Below are positions 7,532-16,220 of a stretch of 64,000 nucleotides of DNA, one piece after another. Origin of the DNA: Psittacicella melopsittaci (GTDB taxonomy: Bacteria; Pseudomonadota; Gammaproteobacteria; Enterobacterales; Psittacicellaceae); the NCBI RefSeq assembly GCF_003585925.1, contig NZ_NRJH01000051.1:1-64000 (forward strand). Reading direction: 5' to 3'. The notes under the pieces are model-generated. The model saw only the letters and a program-made list of their open reading frames with translations, searched no databases and was not told the DNA's origin. Position 1 is the stretch's first letter, and every line of letters begins with the position of its first letter. A program made the position numbers and the translations under genes.

Positions 7532-8668
7532 ATGGCGTATACCACTTTCTCGCAAAATAAAAACGACCAATTAAAAGAGCCTATGTTCTTTGGTCAAAAT
7601 GTTAACGTTGCTCGTTATGACCAACAAAGATATCCTATCTTTGAAAAGTTAATCGAAAAACAATTATCTTTCTTCTGGCGTCCAGAAGAAGTTGATGTAA
7701 CGCGTGATCGTATTGACTATAGTCAACTTCCTGAGCATGAAAAACACATTTTCATTTCCAACTTAAAATACCAAACTCTATTAGATTCTATTCAAGGTCG
7801 TTCACCTAACGTGGCTTTACTTCCTTTAGTATCTATTCCTGAGTTAGAAACTTGGATTGAAACTTGGACTTTCTCAGAAACTATCCACTCACGTTCATAC
7901 ACGCATATTATTCGTAATATTGTTAATGATCCAGGTGAAGTGTTTGACGACATAGTTACCAATACTGAAATTGTTAAACGTGCACGTGATATTTCTAAGT
8001 ATTACGATGATTTAATTCGTGATACCATGCTATGGACTATTTACGGTGAAGGTGAATACGAAGTAGACGGAGAAAGGGTAGAAGTTACTCTACGCAAACT
8101 GAAAAAAGAATTATATCTTTGCCTCCACTCAGTTAATGCTTTAGAAGCGATTCGTTTTTACGTTTCATTTGCGTGTTCATTTGCTTTTGCAGAACAAAAA
8201 CGCATGGAAGGTAATGCTAAAATTATTAAACTAATTGCTCGTGATGAGGCATTACACTTAACAGGTACCCAACACATTATTAACTTAATGCAACAAGGTG
8301 ATGGTGACCCTGAAATGGCAGAGATTGCTCGTGAAGCAAATCAAGAAGCTTACGAGTTATTCTTAGCAGCTGCAAACCAAGAAAAAGAGTGGGCAGAATA
8401 CCTCTTTAAAGATGGTTCTATGCTTGGTCTAAATAAACAAATTCTGCAAGAATACGTAGAGTACATTACTAATATTCGTATGGAAGCGGTTAACCTACCT
8501 ATTCCATTCCCGAAACGCTCTAATCCTATTCCTTGGATGAATAACTGGTTATCATCAGAAAACGTACAAGTTGCGCCTCAAGAAACAGAAATTTCATCTT
8601 ACTTAGTAGGTCAAATCGACTCTAAAGTAAACGTGGAAGATCTAGATTTTGAAGATGATGACCTATAG
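7532..8668 (+). CDS. nrdB: Class Ia ribonucleotide reductase, small subunit
   Basis: Makes and keeps the tyrosyl radical that drives NrdA. The protein has 378 residues (E. coli 376). The radical tyrosine is Tyr123 in [10 protein letters not shown]. The di-iron ligands are carried by the helices with [16 protein letters not shown] and RDEALHL. The acidic C-terminal tail ([11 protein letters not shown]) is the NrdA-binding peptide. AAAAGGA lies about 10 nt before the ATG. It lies 60 nt after nrdA on the same strand and ends in a strong bidirectional terminator. The yfaE ferredoxin gene that often follows nrdB in Enterobacteria is absent here. Confidence 0.98.
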   Translation: MAYTTFSQNKNDQLKEPMFFGQNVNVARYDQQRYPIFEKLIEKQLSFFWRPEEVDVTRDRIDYSQLPEHEKHIFISNLKYQTLLDSIQGRSPNVALLPLVSIPELETWIETWTFSETIHSRSYTHIIRNIVNDPGEVFDDIVTNTEIVKRARDISKYYDDLIRDTMLWTIYGEGEYEVDGERVEVTLRKLKKELYLCLHSVNALEAIRFYVSFACSFAFAEQKRMEGNAKIIKLIARDEALHLTGTQHIINLMQQGDGDPEMAEIAREANQEAYELFLAAANQEKEWAEYLFKDGSMLGLNKQILQEYVEYITNIRMEAVNLPIPFPKRSNPIPWMNNWLSSENVQVAPQETEISSYLVGQIDSKVNVEDLDFEDDDL

Positions 8669-8671
8669 GAA

Positions 8672-8712
8672 CAAAAAAAGAGATGTAGTCAAAAGGCTAC
8701 ATCTCTTTTTTA
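8672..8712. terminator. Bidirectional terminator between nrdB and the 8710-9309 gene
   Basis: A 10-bp stem AGAGATGTAG / CTACATCTCT (8679-8688 and 8697-8706) is flanked by an A-run on the left and a T-run on the right, so it can end both converging genes. Confidence 0.9.
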
Positions 8713-9309
8713 TGGTTTAAATTGTAGAATTTCGCGTTGCGCTCTTTGTCCGTCATACCAAGAACTAGCTTGGTTGTCTACTTGGTATTTAATAAAAATA
8801 GGAAACTCATAAGAGCTCAGAGCAAAATCCTTTTGCCATTGAGCTAGGGTTACCAAAGCTTGATTTTCTCCATTAGGAAGCTCTTGCCAATGTTTTAGCA
8901 AGCCTTGACGCTCTTGCGGAAGTTGATTAAAAATATAAGCTATTTTAGGATAATTGCTTGCCGTTTGGTCAGCTACAGGAATATAGTAAACTTGACCACA
9001 GAGATTTTTTTGCGTATTAGCTCCAGCCCTAAAGTAATCGTTTAACAGAGTGAGGTTATTATCTAAAGGTGCAATTATATAGCAATAGTTGTTTTTCTCG
9101 CCTTGTGCTAGAGGAATATAAGCTTGATTTAAGCTAATTAACTTAGTAACAAAAGCTCTTTGCTCTTGAATTTTAGCTTGTCTTTGAGCAAGAGTAGTTT
9201 GCATCTGGCTAAAAATATGGCGATTAATATATAACAGACAAGCTACTACAACTACCAGAGCTAATAAAATACAGGCAACGAGCTTTTTATGTTTTTTCTT
9301 CGCAGGCAT
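8710..9309 (-). CDS. Membrane-anchored protein, possible degenerate thioredoxin-fold
   Basis: Not recognised with certainty. The 199 residues start with a Lys-rich stretch and one membrane segment (about 9-27, LVACILLALVVVVACLLYI), so the bulk probably lies in the periplasm. The order of segments resembles a DsbC/DsbG-type thioredoxin domain: a strand NYCYIIAPLDNN (about 73-84), a strand CGQVYYIPVA (about 104-113), a helix with ASNYPKIAYIF and a possible cis-proline EFPIFI (about 168-173). There is no CxxC active site, so it would not be an oxidoreductase; this fold call is weak. AAGGA lies 7 nt before the ATG. It follows a 50-codon gene, with a terminator hairpin in between. Confidence 0.6.
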   Translation of the reverse strand: MPAKKKHKKLVACILLALVVVVACLLYINRHIFSQMQTTLAQRQAKIQEQRAFVTKLISLNQAYIPLAQGEKNNYCYIIAPLDNNLTLLNDYFRAGANTQKNLCGQVYYIPVADQTASNYPKIAYIFNQLPQERQGLLKHWQELPNGENQALVTLAQWQKDFALSSYEFPIFIKYQVDNQASSWYDGQRAQREILQFKP

Positions 9310-9319
9310 AGGTGTCCTT

Positions 9320-9358
9320 AAAAAAAGAAGAAGGTATAGAGATTAAATCTCTATACCT
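9320..9358 (-). terminator. Terminator between the 50-codon gene and the 8710-9309 gene
   Basis: A 12-bp stem AGGTATAGAGAT / ATCTCTATACCT (9332-9343 and 9347-9358), followed on the minus strand by CTTCTTTTTTT. The Shine-Dalgarno site of the next gene begins right after the T-tract. Confidence 0.8.
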
Positions 9359-9365
9359 GCATAGG

Positions 9366-9518
9366 TTATTTGTCTTCAGACTTTTCTTTTTCTAACTCTT
9401 GAGCAATGCGATCATCACCTTCCCAGCTTGACTGTTTAAAAGCTTCTTCAAGAAGGCTTTCTTCAGGAAAAGCTTGAGTTACTGGCTCAAAAGGTTTGAT
9501 TTTTTTCTCATTAGACAT
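9366..9518 (-). CDS. Small acidic protein, 50 residues
   Basis: A short frame of 50 codons from ATG at 9518 to TAA at 9366. The product starts MSNEKKIKPFEPV, contains an EESLLEEAFKQSSWEGDD core and ends in a charged tail. GAGG lies 9 nt before the ATG, and a terminator follows at 9320-9358; both support real expression. It has no membrane segment or metal-binding motif. It sits between rdgB and the membrane-anchored protein gene on the same strand. I do not recognise the family. Confidence 0.6.
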   Translation of the reverse strand: MSNEKKIKPFEPVTQAFPEESLLEEAFKQSSWEGDDRIAQELEKEKSEDK

Positions 9519-9562
9519 AGTAATAAACCTCAATTAAAACAAGTAAGTTTATTATAACCTAA

Positions 9563-10204
9563 TTAAGCTAAAAAGTCTTTTAAACCTCGAGTTAGAAGAT
9601 CATTAAAAGCAAGAGTACGGTGAGAAACGGTATTTTTTTCGCTTAAAGTTGCTTGGGCAAAACTTTTTTCTAAGTCATAGCTATAAAATACCGGATCATA
9701 GCCATGCCCGTGTTCGCCAAGAGGAGCACGCATAATTTCCCCGTGACATTTACCTACAGCCACTAAAGGTTCTGGGTCGTCAGGAAAGCGTACGAGCACC
9801 AAGCAACAATAAAAGTGAGCTTGACGTTGTTGTTCAGGAATAGCCTCCATTTGCTCGAGCAGACAAGAGTAGTTTTGTTTTTCTTTATCTAGATGCTCGT
9901 GATTAAAGTTGTGCATTTGGGCATAACGTGAGGAGTAAATCCCTGGAGCTGAATTTAAGGCATCGACACATAAGCCTGAGTCATCAGCAAGAGCGGGTAA
10001 ACCTGTTACTTTAGCTGCATGGTAAGCTTTAATTAGAGCATTGCCAATAAACGAAGGAGCATCTTCGACTGGAGAAACAAAGTCAGGATAATCGGCAAGG
10101 ATTTTTAACTCGAGATTTTCTCCTAAGTTTGCATGAGCAAAAAGATCATCAAATTCATGGAGTTTACCACGATTGCTAGTGGCTATTACAATTGTTTTTT
10201 TCAT
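9563..10204 (-). CDS. rdgB: RdgB/HAM1 dITP/XTP pyrophosphatase
   Basis: Hydrolyses dITP, ITP and XTP to monophosphates and so keeps deaminated purines out of DNA. The protein has 213 residues from the chosen start (E. coli 197). Family motifs are ATSNRGKLHEF near the N terminus (E. coli ATGNVGKV), GLPALADDSGL with the catalytic acidic residues, PGIYSSRYA, GHGYDPVF and the C-terminal SHRTLAFNDL. I chose the ATG at 10204 because MKKTIVIATSN matches the family N terminus; a start six codons upstream is possible. The start overlaps the end of miaA by 29 nt, so the two genes are translationally close and co-transcribed. Confidence 0.95.
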   Translation of the reverse strand: MKKTIVIATSNRGKLHEFDDLFAHANLGENLELKILADYPDFVSPVEDAPSFIGNALIKAYHAAKVTGLPALADDSGLCVDALNSAPGIYSSRYAQMHNFNHEHLDKEKQNYSCLLEQMEAIPEQQRQAHFYCCLVLVRFPDDPEPLVAVGKCHGEIMRAPLGEHGHGYDPVFYSYDLEKSFAQATLSEKNTVSHRTLAFNDLLTRGLKDFLA

Positions 10205-11342
10205 AGTTTTTCTCAAGAGCAAAGTCTAATACTTTTTCTATAATTGCAATTTGTTGGGCAACAGGAATATTCGTTGGAATTTGCGTAAAAGGTAAAGGCC
10301 AAGAACGTAACCAAGTAATTTGCCGTTTGGCAAGTTGACGCGTAGCGGCAGCTATATTGGCAAAAGCTTGCTCCAGATCAACTTGTCCTTCAAAGTAATC
10401 CCAAAGTTGACGATAGCCTACACAACGTACACTTGGCATATCTCGATTTAGATCGCCACGTTGATAGAGCTTTTCTACTTCAGCAAGGATTCCTTGTTCG
10501 TGCATTTGCTCGAGGCGATTATTAATATCGGCATGCAGTTGAGCTCGATCTTGGTTGTACATAGCAAACTGCAAGAGATTATATTGGCTCGTCAAGGTTT
10601 TGCCTTTTACATCATGATAGAGGTATAAGCCTGCTTCATTTTGTGGAGCCAGACATAATTCAGGGGTAAGTTGAGCAAAGTCTGTATAATAATCTTCGAG
10701 GTTATAATGCGGAGTATTGAACAGCTTTTTATTGATGCGACGCATTCTTAGCTCTTTTTCTAAAGGAGATAAATGTTTATTTTCTTCAGAATTATTATTC
10801 GAAATTTCACTCATGGATTTGCCCGTGAGGTAATATAATTCGAGCACTCGCCCTACGCGCTGAGTATCATTGGGATGTAAACGCTTAAAAGCAGCTGGAT
10901 CTATTTGTTCGAGCATCTGGTGACATTCTTGTGCCCCTTTAGTAGCAAAGAGCTCTTTGATCCAAGCTCGCGATTCTGGCGTTGAAGAAGGGAGTTCATC
11001 GATTTGCCCTAAAAGACTACGATAATACATCATAGTTCCCCCCACAAGAACAGGGATTTTTCCTTGAGCGTGAGATTTTTTTATTAGGGCATCTACATCT
11101 TTTTGGAATTGTCCAACACTATATGCTTGGGCTGGATCTAGAATATCTACTAAAGCATGGGGAGCTTGGGCAAGTTCTTCGGGGCTAGGTTTGGCAGTAC
11201 CTATGGTCATATCTCGATAAATTAACGCTGAGTCAACATTAATTAGATCGTATCTTGCAGGATTTTTTTTATACAGAGCCATAGCCAAACGTGTTTTTCC
11301 CGAGGCAGTTGCTCCCATAAGAGTTATTACTGGTAAGGTCAT
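10176..11342 (-). CDS. miaA: tRNA dimethylallyltransferase, with insertion
   Basis: Adds a dimethylallyl group to A37 of tRNAs that read codons starting with U. The P-loop GATASGKT is at about 10-17, the SALIYRDMTIGTAKP substrate motif at about 38-52, and the C-terminal CVGYRQLWDYF and RQLAKRQITWLRSW match E. coli MiaA closely. The protein has 388 residues against 316 in E. coli. Most of the excess is a block of about 65 residues (about 180-245) inserted after GKSMSEIS and before YNLLQFAM, in the tRNA-binding helical region. Its promoter overlaps that of rplY, which diverges from it. No Shine-Dalgarno site is obvious before the ATG. Confidence 0.95.
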   Translation of the reverse strand: MTLPVITLMGATASGKTRLAMALYKKNPARYDLINVDSALIYRDMTIGTAKPSPEELAQAPHALVDILDPAQAYSVGQFQKDVDALIKKSHAQGKIPVLVGGTMMYYRSLLGQIDELPSSTPESRAWIKELFATKGAQECHQMLEQIDPAAFKRLHPNDTQRVGRVLELYYLTGKSMSEISNNNSEENKHLSPLEKELRMRRINKKLFNTPHYNLEDYYTDFAQLTPELCLAPQNEAGLYLYHDVKGKTLTSQYNLLQFAMYNQDRAQLHADINNRLEQMHEQGILAEVEKLYQRGDLNRDMPSVRCVGYRQLWDYFEGQVDLEQAFANIAAATRQLAKRQITWLRSWPLPFTQIPTNIPVAQQIAIIEKVLDFALEKNYEKNNCNSH

Positions 11343-11376
11343 AGGAAAAAATGGATCTTAGATTAGTTTTTTCTCT

Positions 11377-11405
11377 ATTATACTTGATTTTACTCTTTAC
11401 ACCAA
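11377..11405 (-). promoter_or_regulatory. miaA promoter
   Basis: On the minus strand TTGGTG (11400-11405), a 17-bp spacer and TATAAT (11377-11382). The -35 box overlaps the -35 box of the rplY promoter on the other strand. Confidence 0.6.
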
Positions 11406-11424
11406 GGCTTAAGTTTGCTATAAT
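11396..11424 (+). promoter_or_regulatory. rplY promoter
   Basis: TTTACA (11396-11401), a 17-bp spacer and TATAAT (11419-11424), giving a leader of about 65 nt before rplY. Confidence 0.65.
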
Positions 11425-11433
11425 ACTTTCCTG

Positions 11434-11459
11434 TGTCAAGCTTGGGTCACCTCTTGACA
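11434..11459 (+). promoter_or_regulatory. Leader hairpin of rplY
   Basis: TGTCAAG (11434-11440) pairs perfectly with CTTGACA (11453-11459) around a 12-nt loop in the transcribed leader. Autoregulation of rplY through its leader has been described in E. coli and relatives. That this hairpin is the L25 target is my inference. Confidence 0.4.
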
Positions 11460-11494
11460 GCATTTTTATTTTATTTATTATAAAGGAATTTAAA

Positions 11495-11782
11495 ATGTCA
11501 TTTACATTTGAAGCTTCATTAAAAGAAACGAATGGTAAAGGTGTGAGCCGCCGCCTTCGTCACGAGGGTAAAATCCCTGCAATTATCTACGGTGGTAATG
11601 CAGAACCAGTAGCGATCGTTTTAGATCACGATAAAGTAAACAACGCACAAGCTAAAGCAGAATTCTATGCTGAAGTTTTAACTATCGTTGTTGACGGTAA
11701 AGAAGAGAAAGTAAAAGTACAAGCGATTCAACGTCACGCTTTCAAACCAAAATTATTACACTTAGACTTTAAACGTGTATAA
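11495..11782 (+). CDS. rplY: Ribosomal protein bL25
   Basis: Binds 5S rRNA in the large ribosomal subunit. The 95-residue product begins [16 protein letters not shown] and ends HLDFKRV, the length and pattern of the short gammaproteobacterial L25 (E. coli 94 residues). The internal motif [16 protein letters not shown] is diagnostic. I chose the ATG at 11495 because AAAGGA lies 8 nt before it; the frame is open further upstream through the promoter, which cannot be coding. It stands alone, divergent from miaA, and is followed by two hairpins. Confidence 0.97.
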   Translation: MSFTFEASLKETNGKGVSRRLRHEGKIPAIIYGGNAEPVAIVLDHDKVNNAQAKAEFYAEVLTIVVDGKEEKVKVQAIQRHAFKPKLLHLDFKRV

Positions 11783-11800
11783 TTAGGATTTTACCCTAAG

Positions 11801-11824
11801 AGAGGAGGTCATTTGACCTCCTCT
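11801..11824 (+). terminator. Strong hairpin after rplY
   Basis: An 11-bp perfect stem AGAGGAGGTCA / TGACCTCCTCT, 18 nt after the stop. The T-tract is weak (TGTCGTATC), so it may stabilise the mRNA 3' end, with the next hairpin completing termination. Confidence 0.55.
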
Positions 11825-11836
11825 TGTCGTATCTAG

Positions 11837-11878
11837 AAAAAAAGACCAGAGATTTTAGTTCTCTGGTCATTTTTTTTA
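11837..11878. terminator. Bidirectional terminator between rplY and smpB
   Basis: A 9-bp stem GACCAGAGA / TCTCTGGTC (11844-11852 and 11860-11868), with an A-run on the left and eight T on the right. Confidence 0.9.
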
Positions 11879-12352
11879 ACGCAAATTAGAATTTTTGAGA
11901 ATTCGCGCTTTTTGAATTTGCCATTCTCTGTCTTTAACTGTTTCACGTTTATCGTGTTGTTTTTTCCCTTTGGCTAGACCTAAACGAGCTTTAACGTAAG
12001 AACGTTGCCAGTATAGCTCTAGACAAACTACAGTGTAGCCCGAACGACTTACTTTACCAAAAAGATTATCTATTTCTTTACGGTGTAAAAGTAGTTTACG
12101 AGTTCGAGAAGGATCACAAAGAACGTGCGTGGAAGCTTGGTTTAAAGGTTGAATTAACGAACCTAGTAAATAGGCTTCCCCATTTTTAAAGGTAACATAA
12201 GAGTCGGCAATATTTGTTTTACCTTGGCGTAGAGATTTTACTTCCCAGCCTTGTAAAGACAGTCCAGCTTCAAAAGTTTCTTCAATAAAATACTCAAAAC
12301 GAGCACGGCGATTCTGCGCTATTGAAGCTGAATTAGATTTTTTACTTGCCAT
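11876..12352 (-). CDS. smpB: SsrA-binding protein SmpB
   Basis: Binds tmRNA and delivers it to stalled ribosomes for trans-translation. The product from the ATG at 12352 has 158 residues (E. coli 160). Typical segments are [50 protein letters not shown] and the C-terminal [13 protein letters not shown] tail that enters the decoding centre. A GTG start ten codons upstream is possible, but the family begins close to the chosen ATG. The start overlaps the end of nth by 11 nt. It is the last gene of the ycjX-to-smpB run and ends at a bidirectional terminator. Confidence 0.97.
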   Translation of the reverse strand: MASKKSNSASIAQNRRARFEYFIEETFEAGLSLQGWEVKSLRQGKTNIADSYVTFKNGEAYLLGSLIQPLNQASTHVLCDPSRTRKLLLHRKEIDNLFGKVSRSGYTVVCLELYWQRSYVKARLGLAKGKKQHDKRETVKDREWQIQKARILKNSNLR

Positions 12353-12989
12353 ACAAATACTTATCTTTTTCTTTGAATTCACAAAGGTCGGCTATAGGAC
12401 AAGTTTGGCATTGTGGTTTTCGGGCTTGACAAATATAACGTCCATGGAGAATTAACCAATGGTGGACATTATAGAGATACTTTTTCGGTACAACCCGTAA
12501 AAGTTTTTCTTCGACTGCAACTACATCCTTGCCTGGAGCAAAGTTAGTGCGATTACAAACCCGAAAAATATGAGTATCCACAGCTACAGTTGGATGTCCA
12601 AATGCCGTATTTCTTACTACATTTGCCGTTTTATGGCCAACGCCTGGTAAAGATTCTAATATTTGTTGATCATCAGGAACCTGCCCTTGATATTGGCTCG
12701 CTAAAATATAACTGGTTTTAATTACATTTTTCGCTTTGGTACGAAAAAAGTTAAGCGTTTTTATATATTCACTTACTTTTTCCTCGCCTAATTCATACAT
12801 AGCTTGCGGATTATTCGCTACTTTGAAAAGAGGAGCCGTAGCCTTATTCACAGAGGCATCGGTTGCCTGTGCCGAAAGTAATACGGCAATGAGCAACTCA
12901 AAATTATTAGAAAAGTTTAACTCGGTTGTTGGATTAGGATTGGCTAAAGCAAACCTTTCGAGAATTTCAATTCGCTTTTGTTTATTCAC
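12342..12989 (-). CDS. nth: Endonuclease III
   Basis: A bifunctional DNA glycosylase/AP lyase for oxidised pyrimidines in base excision repair. The protein has 215 residues (E. coli 211). It shows the helix-hairpin-helix [12 protein letters not shown] with the catalytic Lys, the catalytic Asp in [13 protein letters not shown], and the [4Fe-4S] cluster pattern C-x6-C-x2-C-x5-C in [17 protein letters not shown]. The start codon is GTG and overlaps the TAG stop of tyrS by one base (TAGTG), so translation is probably coupled. Confidence 0.97.
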   Translation of the reverse strand: MNKQKRIEILERFALANPNPTTELNFSNNFELLIAVLLSAQATDASVNKATAPLFKVANNPQAMYELGEEKVSEYIKTLNFFRTKAKNVIKTSYILASQYQGQVPDDQQILESLPGVGHKTANVVRNTAFGHPTVAVDTHIFRVCNRTNFAPGKDVVAVEEKLLRVVPKKYLYNVHHWLILHGRYICQARKPQCQTCPIADLCEFKEKDKYLYGK

Positions 12990-14233
12990 TATTTTAAAGT
13001 AATGCGTTTGAATTTACGTTTACCAACTTGGTAAACCGCAGTTGTTCCTGCAGCTACGCGGTGTTTTTTATCTGTTACTTTTTCACCGTCAATAGATACC
13101 CCATTACCTTCGATATTACGGTAAGCTTCAGAAGTAGAAGCCACCATACCTGCATCTTTTAAGATATTTGCTAATGGGTAGTCAGCTTGACCTTCAGGAA
13201 TTTCTAAAGTTAATTCTTCTAAATCGCTTGGTAATTGACCTTTAGCAAAACGGTTAGTGAACTCTTCTTTAGCTGCTAGAGCTTGAGCTTGATCGTGGAA
13301 ACGAGCAGTAATTTCTAAAGCTAATTCTACTTTAGCATCACGTGGGTTCATACCATTAGCTACTTTTTCTTTGATTTGCTCGATTTCTTCTAGAGATTTG
13401 TAAGAAAGTAAAGTGTACCAATCCCACATTAGCTCATCTGAAATAGCCATTACTTTACCATACATTTCGTTTGCTGGATCAGTAACGCCGATGTAGTTGC
13501 CTAAAGATTTAGACATTTTCTTTTCCCCATCAAGACCTACAAGAAGAGGAAGAGTAATACATACTTGTTGTGCTTGACCATAAGCTTTTTGTAATTCACG
13601 ACCCATTAAGAGGTTAAATGTTTGGTCAGTACCACCTAACTCAATATCAGCTTTCATAGCTACTGAATCGTAACCTTGGAATAATGGGTATAAAAATTCG
13701 TGAATAGCAATAGGTTGATTGCTGTTGTAACGTTTATTAAAGTCATCACGCTCAAGCATACGAGCTACAGTTGATTGTGAAGCTAAACGTAATACGCCGT
13801 TAGTACCTAGTTCACCTAACCAATCAGAGTTAAAAACTATAGTTGTTTTGTTTGGATCAAGGATTTTGAAAATTTGTTCTTTATAGCTCTTAGCGTTTTC
13901 TAAAACTTGTTCACGTGTTAATGGTGGACGTGTATTTGAACGACCTGATGGATCACCTACAGTTGCGGTAAAATCACCAATTAAAAAGTGAACCTGGTGA
14001 CCAAAGTTTTGTAAAGTACGCAGTTTATTTAAAACAACTGTGTGACCTAAGTGAATATCTGGAGCTGTAGGGTCAGCACCTAATTTTACAATTAGAGGGC
14101 GTTTTTCTAATAATTTTTTAATTAAGTCTTGTTCAGAATAGATAGCTTCGGTACCACGACGAATTTCAGCTAATTGTTGTTGTAACTCAGGTGGTAAAGT
14201 TAAAATTTCGCTTTCTTTTACTTCAGTTGACAT
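12989..14233 (-). CDS. tyrS: Tyrosyl-tRNA synthetase
   Basis: A class I aminoacyl-tRNA synthetase that charges tRNA-Tyr. The protein has 414 residues. The HIGH-like motif is [10 protein letters not shown] (about 61-70), the substrate pocket includes [16 protein letters not shown], and [12 protein letters not shown] is the KMSKS loop. A C-terminal S4-like RNA-binding domain (about 350-414) follows. The sequence resembles the Haemophilus-type TyrS rather than the main E. coli TyrS. It lies in the run hemG-tyrS-nth-smpB with short gaps. Confidence 0.96.
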   Translation of the reverse strand: MSTEVKESEILTLPPELQQQLAEIRRGTEAIYSEQDLIKKLLEKRPLIVKLGADPTAPDIHLGHTVVLNKLRTLQNFGHQVHFLIGDFTATVGDPSGRSNTRPPLTREQVLENAKSYKEQIFKILDPNKTTIVFNSDWLGELGTNGVLRLASQSTVARMLERDDFNKRYNSNQPIAIHEFLYPLFQGYDSVAMKADIELGGTDQTFNLLMGRELQKAYGQAQQVCITLPLLVGLDGEKKMSKSLGNYIGVTDPANEMYGKVMAISDELMWDWYTLLSYKSLEEIEQIKEKVANGMNPRDAKVELALEITARFHDQAQALAAKEEFTNRFAKGQLPSDLEELTLEIPEGQADYPLANILKDAGMVASTSEAYRNIEGNGVSIDGEKVTDKKHRVAAGTTAVYQVGKRKFKRITLK

Positions 14234-14268
14234 AATTTAATTTCCCTTAAGTTGAAAAGTCCTATTTT

Positions 14269-14814
14269 TTATAAAATAGTCGAGTTGAAAATTGTTTGGG
14301 CAAATGCCTCTACGTCTTCCCAGTTGGTATAGACTTTATTGGTTTGAGGATCTGTATCTCCGCCAGTGAGCCACATAATAAAGCGGATCATATTACGGTC
14401 AAAAAAGTTTAATTGGCTATAATTTAAAGCTCCAGCAAAGACACCTACCGCTTGAGGTTGCCAAGGGGTGTTTTGCAAAAACTTACGTACATAGACATTA
14501 GTTTCTACTTGACGCTTTTCTGGTTTACGAGCCGTAAGGTTTACGCCAAAGAAAAAACTTGGCACTTGTGCCAGAGTTTGCAGATTAGCTTGCACTAAAG
14601 TATTTAAGGCTTTAGGAAAGTGACCATAGTGAATAGAAGCCCCAATTACTATAGCATTAAAAGAGGCTAGATCAACTTTTTGTTCTAAAGCCTGCTCTAA
14701 AGTATAGCTCTCAACAGCAATGGCCTGCTTTTTTTGTAACTCTTGGGCAATAAAAGCATTAATTTTTGCCGTGTGCCCTTCTCTGGTGCCAGAAAGAAAT
14801 AAAACTTTTTTCAT
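14269..14814 (-). CDS. hemG: Menaquinone-dependent protoporphyrinogen oxidase HemG
   Basis: A flavodoxin-like FMN enzyme that oxidises protoporphyrinogen IX in haem synthesis, passing electrons to the quinone pool at the inner membrane. At 181 residues it equals E. coli HemG in length. Shared segments are FLSGTREGHTAKI (FMN phosphate loop), IGASIHYGHFPKA, VNLTARKPEKRQ and the gammaproteobacterial HemG long-loop region FFDRNMIRFIMWLTGGDTD. It lies 35 nt upstream of tyrS and 45 nt after pepQ on the same strand. No other haem-synthesis gene is in the window. Confidence 0.95.
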   Translation of the reverse strand: MKKVLFLSGTREGHTAKINAFIAQELQKKQAIAVESYTLEQALEQKVDLASFNAIVIGASIHYGHFPKALNTLVQANLQTLAQVPSFFFGVNLTARKPEKRQVETNVYVRKFLQNTPWQPQAVGVFAGALNYSQLNFFDRNMIRFIMWLTGGDTDPQTNKVYTNWEDVEAFAQTIFNSTIL

Positions 14815-14859
14815 AAAGAATTAGTAAAGTAGCGAGTTAGTTCTCGCTACTTTTTTCCC

Positions 14860-16176
14860 TTAAAGATTATCTAGGTCACCGGTAAAGTTAATAAGTTGTT
14901 CTTCTTGTAACATTACATTGTCTTCTACACGGATACCGCCATATGGACGTAATTGCTCGATTAACTCATTATTTAAATGTGGAGCTATATTACTGTCGTT
15001 ATTGAGTTCGGTAATTAATTGGTCAATAAAGTACAGACCAGGTTCAATTGTCCATACATTACCTACTTCAAGAATATGGGTAGCTCTTAAGCCTGGCACT
15101 TGTGGAGTTTTTAAACGACCACGTACATCATGGGTATTAATACCTAAAGAGTGACCAAAGCCGTGTGGAACAAAACGGTGCGGAATTTTTAGATCATAAG
15201 CTTGATCTACGTCGATGTTTTGTAAAATTTGCGCATCAATTAATAATTCTGCGGTTTTACGCATCATTAATTCTTGTAGGGTTGCCGTAGAAACTCCTGG
15301 ACGCATATTGCCAATAATTTCATCTTTAATGTTACCTACGCCTAGAATTAAATCTGAGAATAAAGTATTGTCATCTAAGCAATAGGTACGAGAAATATCT
15401 GCTTGGTAACCTTTATAAACTGCCCCTGCGTCAATTAAGAAAGAACGACGTTCAGCAGGTGCTTCAAAATCTAGTTTATTGTAGTGTAAAATAGCCGCAT
15501 TTTCATTGAAGGCAAGAATACTTGCATAACCTTGAGCATCATAAGGGAGTTCAGCATTTTGCAGATACACCCCTAATAATTGGTTCTCTGATAATTTGGT
15601 TGAGTGTACGGCAGTTTTAATGGTACGGTGAGCTTTAATTGCTAGATATTGCGCTTGACATAACATTTCGTATTCATACTCAGTTTTTTGTAAGCGTAAG
15701 TCTTGTAAATCAAGAATTAATTCTTTTTCATTAATATCTTTAGCATCAAAGCCTAGTTCACGGTATTTATCTTGGTTTGGACCAATAATTACCGCAGTTT
15801 TTGCTTCTTGACTTAAAGTAGCTTCTAATTCTTTACTAAAGTCATAAAAATCTACAACTTCAACTAAACCAGAAGACTTAAAGAAAGAAAAATCTAAGGT
15901 TGTAGGTACATTCCAGAAACCGTCATCGATAAAGTTATATAAAGTAACACTACCTTCTTTACTTACACGAATATATGAACCTACAGCTTTAGGCTCATTA
16001 ATTAAATGTACGGCATAAGGATTTGCACGGAAAGGTACTTCTTGGTCATCATCAAAATAGAGAACATGATCACCATAGTGTAACCACACCGCAGATTTAT
16101 TATTTTTAGTTAAATAATCTTTATAGTAGTCTACTAAACGAGAAGCGTGTTTAGTATAAAGTTGTACGAGAGACAT
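14860..16176 (-). CDS. pepQ: Xaa-Pro dipeptidase
   Basis: Cuts dipeptides with C-terminal proline in the cytoplasm. The protein has 438 residues (E. coli PepQ 443) with a pita-bread metallopeptidase domain in the C-terminal half. Metal ligands are visible as the two Asp in LIDAGAVYKGYQADISRTY, the His in PHGFGHSLGINTHD, the Glu in VWTIEPGLYFI and the last Glu in GGIRVEDNVM. The N-terminal part (about 1-160) matches the PepQ creatinase-like domain. It is third in the minus-strand run after ycjX and ycjF. Confidence 0.96.
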   Translation of the reverse strand: MSLVQLYTKHASRLVDYYKDYLTKNNKSAVWLHYGDHVLYFDDDQEVPFRANPYAVHLINEPKAVGSYIRVSKEGSVTLYNFIDDGFWNVPTTLDFSFFKSSGLVEVVDFYDFSKELEATLSQEAKTAVIIGPNQDKYRELGFDAKDINEKELILDLQDLRLQKTEYEYEMLCQAQYLAIKAHRTIKTAVHSTKLSENQLLGVYLQNAELPYDAQGYASILAFNENAAILHYNKLDFEAPAERRSFLIDAGAVYKGYQADISRTYCLDDNTLFSDLILGVGNIKDEIIGNMRPGVSTATLQELMMRKTAELLIDAQILQNIDVDQAYDLKIPHRFVPHGFGHSLGINTHDVRGRLKTPQVPGLRATHILEVGNVWTIEPGLYFIDQLITELNNDSNIAPHLNNELIEQLRPYGGIRVEDNVMLQEEQLINFTGDLDNL

Positions 16177-16220
16177 ATAAAATCCTTGTAGTTAAGTAAC
16201 TTTTATATTATACCCCAAGT

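Noticed and set aside
14826-14853. Hairpin with T-tract between hemG and pepQ
   Set aside because: It is oriented for plus-strand termination but no plus-strand gene precedes it; on the minus strand there is no T-run, so pepQ-hemG readthrough is likely.
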